Source: Lamellibrachia columna
Taxonomy: Eukaryota; Annelida; Polychaeta; Sabellida; Siboglinidae
DNA length: 64,000 bases
NCBI GenBank assembly: GCA_963662155.1
Contig: OY759261.1
Coordinates: 66,589,681 to 66,653,680, forward strand
Direction: 5' to 3'
The notes under the pieces: model-generated
Databases searched by the model: none
The model's input: only the letters and a program-made list of their open reading frames with translations
Told to the model about the DNA's origin: nothing
Part shown: piece by piece, positions 60,483-64,000 of the stretch
Layout: each line of letters opens with the position of its first letter
Position numbering within the stretch: position 1 is the first letter of the stretch
Position numbers and translations under genes: made by a program

Positions 60483-61925
60483 CAGGGTTGTTTGATTTAA
60501 ATCATTGATTTAAATGATGACACCAGATAGCCTGACAGTCAAATATTTTTTTACATTGTGTATGTCTGAGCTATTCCCTTTTTGAATGCAGTGAAGCCAC
60601 ACAAAGTTGTCTTCCAGAGGAAGTATCTTTTCAAGTCAGAAGCCCTGAGTTAAAGTCCACTTAGAGCTTGTGCTAGTTGTTATCAATTCAGTATGTTGAC
60701 TCAAGTGAGACAGTCTGGGCTACAATTGTTTAATACTGTACCAGTTTGCAGTCTGGTTGGAGACCCTTAGAGTACACAGAGCCCCAGACAGGTGCTAATC
60801 CACACTCTCAGCAAACAACTGCTACAGGAGTTAGACCACAGTTGAAAATTGCATTGGTGGCCATGATAACGTTTTGTTAGATTATAAGAAAACGTGACCA
60901 CTAAAAATTCTGAAACTTTTTCACAGCAACTGCCATCATCTTTTTGACATGCTGACCAAGTTTTACCAAAATCACATACCTCCAGCTCTTTTAAAATGCC
61001 CCGACGTGCGATGCCCATCAATTTTGACAAAAATAGCCTTGTATTCATGCGCCCACGTGGCCCATAGCAGAAAAATTCCCATAAATCCCTCCGCCTTTTA
61101 AACTCTAAAAAAATGCACCATTTCACAGCCAATAGCTTCTACAAACAAACCTGTGAATATGCCTGCTCAATTGCACTTATGTCACATCATATGAATTCTT
61201 TAAATTCACTTATCGCAATTTAATACGCCCTACATTCATGTGAAACAATAAACAGGAAGGTCAACTGTGGTCTTACCCCAAATAGGGAATTTTTTGTTTC
61301 AGAAAGTGTCAAATTTTATATCAAGTTGCGGCACAGTGTATATGTAGACACATTATGGAACACTCCTACTTGTCAAGTCATTATTATTTGTTTGATAGCC
61401 TTGTATTCATGCGCCCACGTGGCCCATAGCAGAAAAATTCCCATAAATCCCTCCGCCTTTTAAACTCTAAAAAAATGCACCATTTCACAGCCAATAGCTT
61501 CTACAAACAAACCTGTGAATATGCCTGCTCAATTGCACTTATGTCACATCATATGAATTCTTTAAATTCACATATCGCAATTTAATACGCCCTACATTCG
61601 TGTGAAACAATAAACAGGAAGGTCAACTGTGGTCTTACCCCTACAGCCACAGACACACAGCATGCTTTCCTTTCCAAGACAGATTATGCAACTACAGGGG
61701 GTGAGGCCTTGTGGACATTGTCTAATGTCTTTATATAAGCAAAAATCATGTACCCTCTGTAAGTCAAGTACCCAAATCGATTTGAATAGAACACGTTTGA
61801 AAGAGTTTATAAATATAAACATCTATATAAATTTCTATATACCAGATAAAAAAAAATCCAATTTAAATTTTTAAAATCCAATTTTTTTATTTTATTTTTT
61901 TAAATCATGATTTTTTTCAACCCTG
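60483..61925. mobile_element. Non-autonomous DNA transposon with CAGGGTTG ends, carrying nested repeats
   Basis: The left end CAGGGTTGTTTGATTTAAAT and right end ATCATGATTTTTTTCAACCC plus TG are inverted repeats typed like hAT ends (CAGGGTTG/CAACCCTG). The 1443 bp contain no transposase. Inside lies a copy of the 27362 TIR element (60827-61402), and the segment 61034-61278 is repeated at 61396-61641. Left and right 8-bp flanks (CCTCATGT, CTAAGTAG) are not duplicated, and the LINE on either side is not continuous, so a deletion accompanied or followed insertion. Confidence 0.6.
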
Positions 61926-63400
61926 CTAAGTAGTCAGATTTAGCCTCCTGAAATTTAGCATCTGGAACTGGTAATGAACTAACATTCTCTCTGGTAAACA
62001 CTGAACTGAAGTAACCATTTAGGTATTCCGCCATTAAAAAACCTTATTATATTTCCTGTTTATTCCAGCACTGTCTTCTAAAGGTCCGACCTTGTCTAGT
62101 ATGTTTTGCTTACTCCTGACACAGGCCGGCTGAATACAAAAAAAATCTACTAGCCCACCGGGCTAGTGGATTATGAAATCTACTAGCCCACAGGAATTTT
62201 CACTAGCCAGAGTACTTTCATTAATTTTTTGGTAAATCTTCCCCAATCCATGTCCACAACCATATTCTCACAATAATACAAAAACGACTGTTTTTTACTA
62301 GAAAAATGTTTTATTTGTCTGCTTTTGATTCCAAAGAGTCTCAACTGAATTTAAAAACAGTTTTGGGAAAAGAAACTCCACAAAAAAAAAAAAATCTAGA
62401 AAATACATGTAATACTTGGTTTCATCCTGACTTGACTAGATCGCACTTCAATGAATATAATAAAATCTGGCGAAAGCCGCAAGTAGTGATAGCAATGTGG
62501 TGACACCTTGCGGCTAAAAGCACACACTATGAATTACTTAATTAAGAATTCTGCAAGGTGGCGCAAAACAAGAAACATGGCAGACAACGCAACGCTCGGA
62601 GTGTTTAAAAAAAGCCTTTTTAAAGGATATTACGATTGCAGATGGTAAAATATTAATTCACCCGATGGACCAGTGATTTCTAATTTTTATTCGCCCGACA
62701 GCATTTCAAGTCGCCTCGGGCAAACAGGCAACTTGATTTCCGAAGCCCTGTTGACATATGCATAAAAACTCTTGATGTCATTTTTATGTTACATGCTAGT
62801 TTTTGCTCATAGCTTCTTTTAGATTGTCTAATTTCAGTCATAGCTGCATTAAGTGTCTCTTTGTAATTTGCATAGTCTTCATCCTTTCTGGTATGCCTAT
62901 AAACCCTCCACATAGTTTGCTTGAACACTACTTTTCTAATAGCTTCTTTTGACAAGTGTTTCTTTCTAGACCGTTTTCCTTTTTCTTCTTCAATGGGACA
63001 AATTTACCAATGATACTCTCAATTTCATATTTTAGAATGCTCCAACATTCAATTGCGGTCTTATTCCTCAGCATGTTATTCCAATCTAACTTTGCTAAGT
63101 ATTTTCTCATGTCTTTATAGTTACCTGGAAGTTTCTCCTATACGTTTTTTATTTTTACTTTCTGATTTTACATTGATGTCAAAATGTATTTGATTATGAT
63201 CACCGTTTCCCAATAGTTCATGTATTTTTATATTGTCCACTAATTCTTTTTGTGATGATAAAACTATATCTAATACATTCTCTCCCCTGGTTGGTTCTAG
63301 CACGTGCTGAGTAAGGAAGCCATCATATAACTGGAACATGTATCTTCATCTATATATGTTTAATAAAAAACAATTTAATTCTTAACGCCAATAATTTAGC
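61926..63400 (-). mobile_element. CR1-like LINE 5'/middle part (endonuclease C-terminus and linker), interrupted
   Basis: Minus-strand reading from 63340: HVLEPTRGENVLDIVLSSQK and LLGNGDHNQIHFDIN (end of the APE-type endonuclease), then WNNMLRNKTAIECWSILKYE, then DEDYANYKETLNAAMTEIRQ, then, after the insertion at 62122-62751, a KVGPLEDSAGINRKYNKVF-like stretch (62100-62040) that precedes RT in this family. Frameshifts and the insertion make it dead. Confidence 0.8.
62122..62751. mobile_element. 630-bp insertion inside LINE with TGACA duplication
   Basis: The insert begins CAGGCCGGCTG and ends AGCCCTGT. TGACA lies on both sides (62117-62121 and 62752-62756), and removing the insert plus one copy rejoins LINE linker sequence in order. 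Inside, CTAGCCCACCGGGCTAG and TACTAGCCCACAGG form short inverted and direct repeats near the left end. Class unresolved. Confidence 0.65.
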
Positions 63401-63654
63401 GTTTAATATTGCCCAGTTACAACACCTACGTCGCAAACAGTTAAGTCAGTCCAATTAGCGAAAATAATAAGTTAAATAAGGTTCACGGACCGCATTTCCC
63501 AGTTAGAATAAGTAAATAAGTCGTTTCGGCCCACGAAGCCCGCATATACGGTTGGTTCGGCAAATGCGAGCAAAAACACTTCACGGTTCACCGGTTACAA
63601 AAAAGACTGGTTCGGCCGATGGGCCGAACCCGTTATAGGCCGAAACATCCGACA
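63401..63654. other. Unassigned spacer between opposed LINE parts
   Basis: About 250 bp with CpG-containing repeats such as GGTTCGGC, GGCCGATGGGCCGAAC and GTTTCGGCCCACGAAG. It resembles neither flanking LINE part; it could be another non-autonomous insert. Confidence 0.3.
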
Positions 63655-64000
63655 TACAGTGAGTTTAACGTCAGTGATTTGTAAATTATTAGAAAGGTTA
63701 ATTAAAGACCATATGGTGGACTTCCTCGTTAAGCATAAATTATTAAATTCATCTCAACATGGATTCCTTAAAGCGAGGTCATGCTTAACAAATATGTTAT
63801 GTTTTTTGGAAGAAATCACTAAGTGGATAGACATGGGATCGCCAGTAGATATTATCTACTTAGATTTTCAGAAAGCTTTTGACAAAGTGCCACATCAAAG
63901 ATTGCTACTTAAATTAAAAGCCCATGGTATCGGGGATAGCATAACTGACTGGATAGAACAATGGCTGACTGACAGAAGACAACGAGTTGTAGTAGATGGC
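63655..64000 (+). mobile_element. CR1-like LINE reverse transcriptase, continues past window end
   Basis: Open forward frame to the edge: SLTSVICKLLERLIKDHMVD, NSSQHGFLKARSCLTNML, SPVDIIYLDFQKAFDKVPHQ and WLTDRRQRVVVDG. These are RT motifs 1-2 with the LDFxKAFDxV block and the first catalytic Asp. No stop within 345 nt, so this copy is younger than the others. Confidence 0.9.

Overview
This is a gene-poor, repeat-rich piece of animal nuclear DNA. Three split protein-coding genes are well supported: an INSIG orthologue (+ strand, 16587-23080), a complete cullin-2 orthologue CUL2 (+ strand, 31263-52418, 20 coding exons, 743 codons) and a two-exon C2H2 zinc-finger gene (- strand, 59860-58086). 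Short exons, 0.1-4 kb introns, tRNA-derived SINEs, CR1/L2-like LINE debris, THAP- and hAT-like remnants and many minisatellites suggest an invertebrate metazoan, most likely a lophotrochozoan such as a mollusc. The taxon is an inference; no sequence search was run.

Layout. 1-13.2 kb: transposon debris, with no gene I can support except a possible first exon and CpG-richer region at 9.65-10.45 kb. 13.3-16.2 kb: two tandem arrays, including 26 copies of an 84-bp unit. 16.5-26 kb: INSIG and its probable 3' UTR, with SINE and LINE insertions in intron 4. 26-31.2 kb: LINE and TIR-element debris and the probable CUL2 upstream region. 31.2-52.4 kb: CUL2, its introns loaded with minisatellites, SINEs, palindromic MITEs and LINE fragments, including about 3.1 kb of an 18-bp repeat in the last intron. 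52.4-57.7 kb: CUL2 3' flank, a 91-bp near-perfect palindrome, a second copy of the repeat at 2.3 kb and a 45-bp array of about 23 units. 57.7-59.9 kb: zinc-finger gene. 60.3-64 kb: nested transposons in LINE sequence.

The three genes form no obvious pathway. INSIG is an ER sterol regulator acting on SCAP/SREBP and HMG-CoA reductase, CUL2 is an E3 ubiquitin ligase scaffold, and the zinc-finger gene is a probable DNA-binding factor.

The most unusual signal is that tandem repeats are anchored on splice junctions. CUL2 exon 4 is followed by a 39-bp array that repeats its 5' splice site ten times, with the first eight donors joined by open in-frame sequence. The CUL2 exon 19 donor is present as six GTAAGT copies. 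The CUL2 exon 7 acceptor has three upstream duplicates at exact 29-bp spacing. An eleven-copy 58-bp array starts at the INSIG exon 3 donor. There are also one convincing and one likely U12-type intron and two GC-AG introns.
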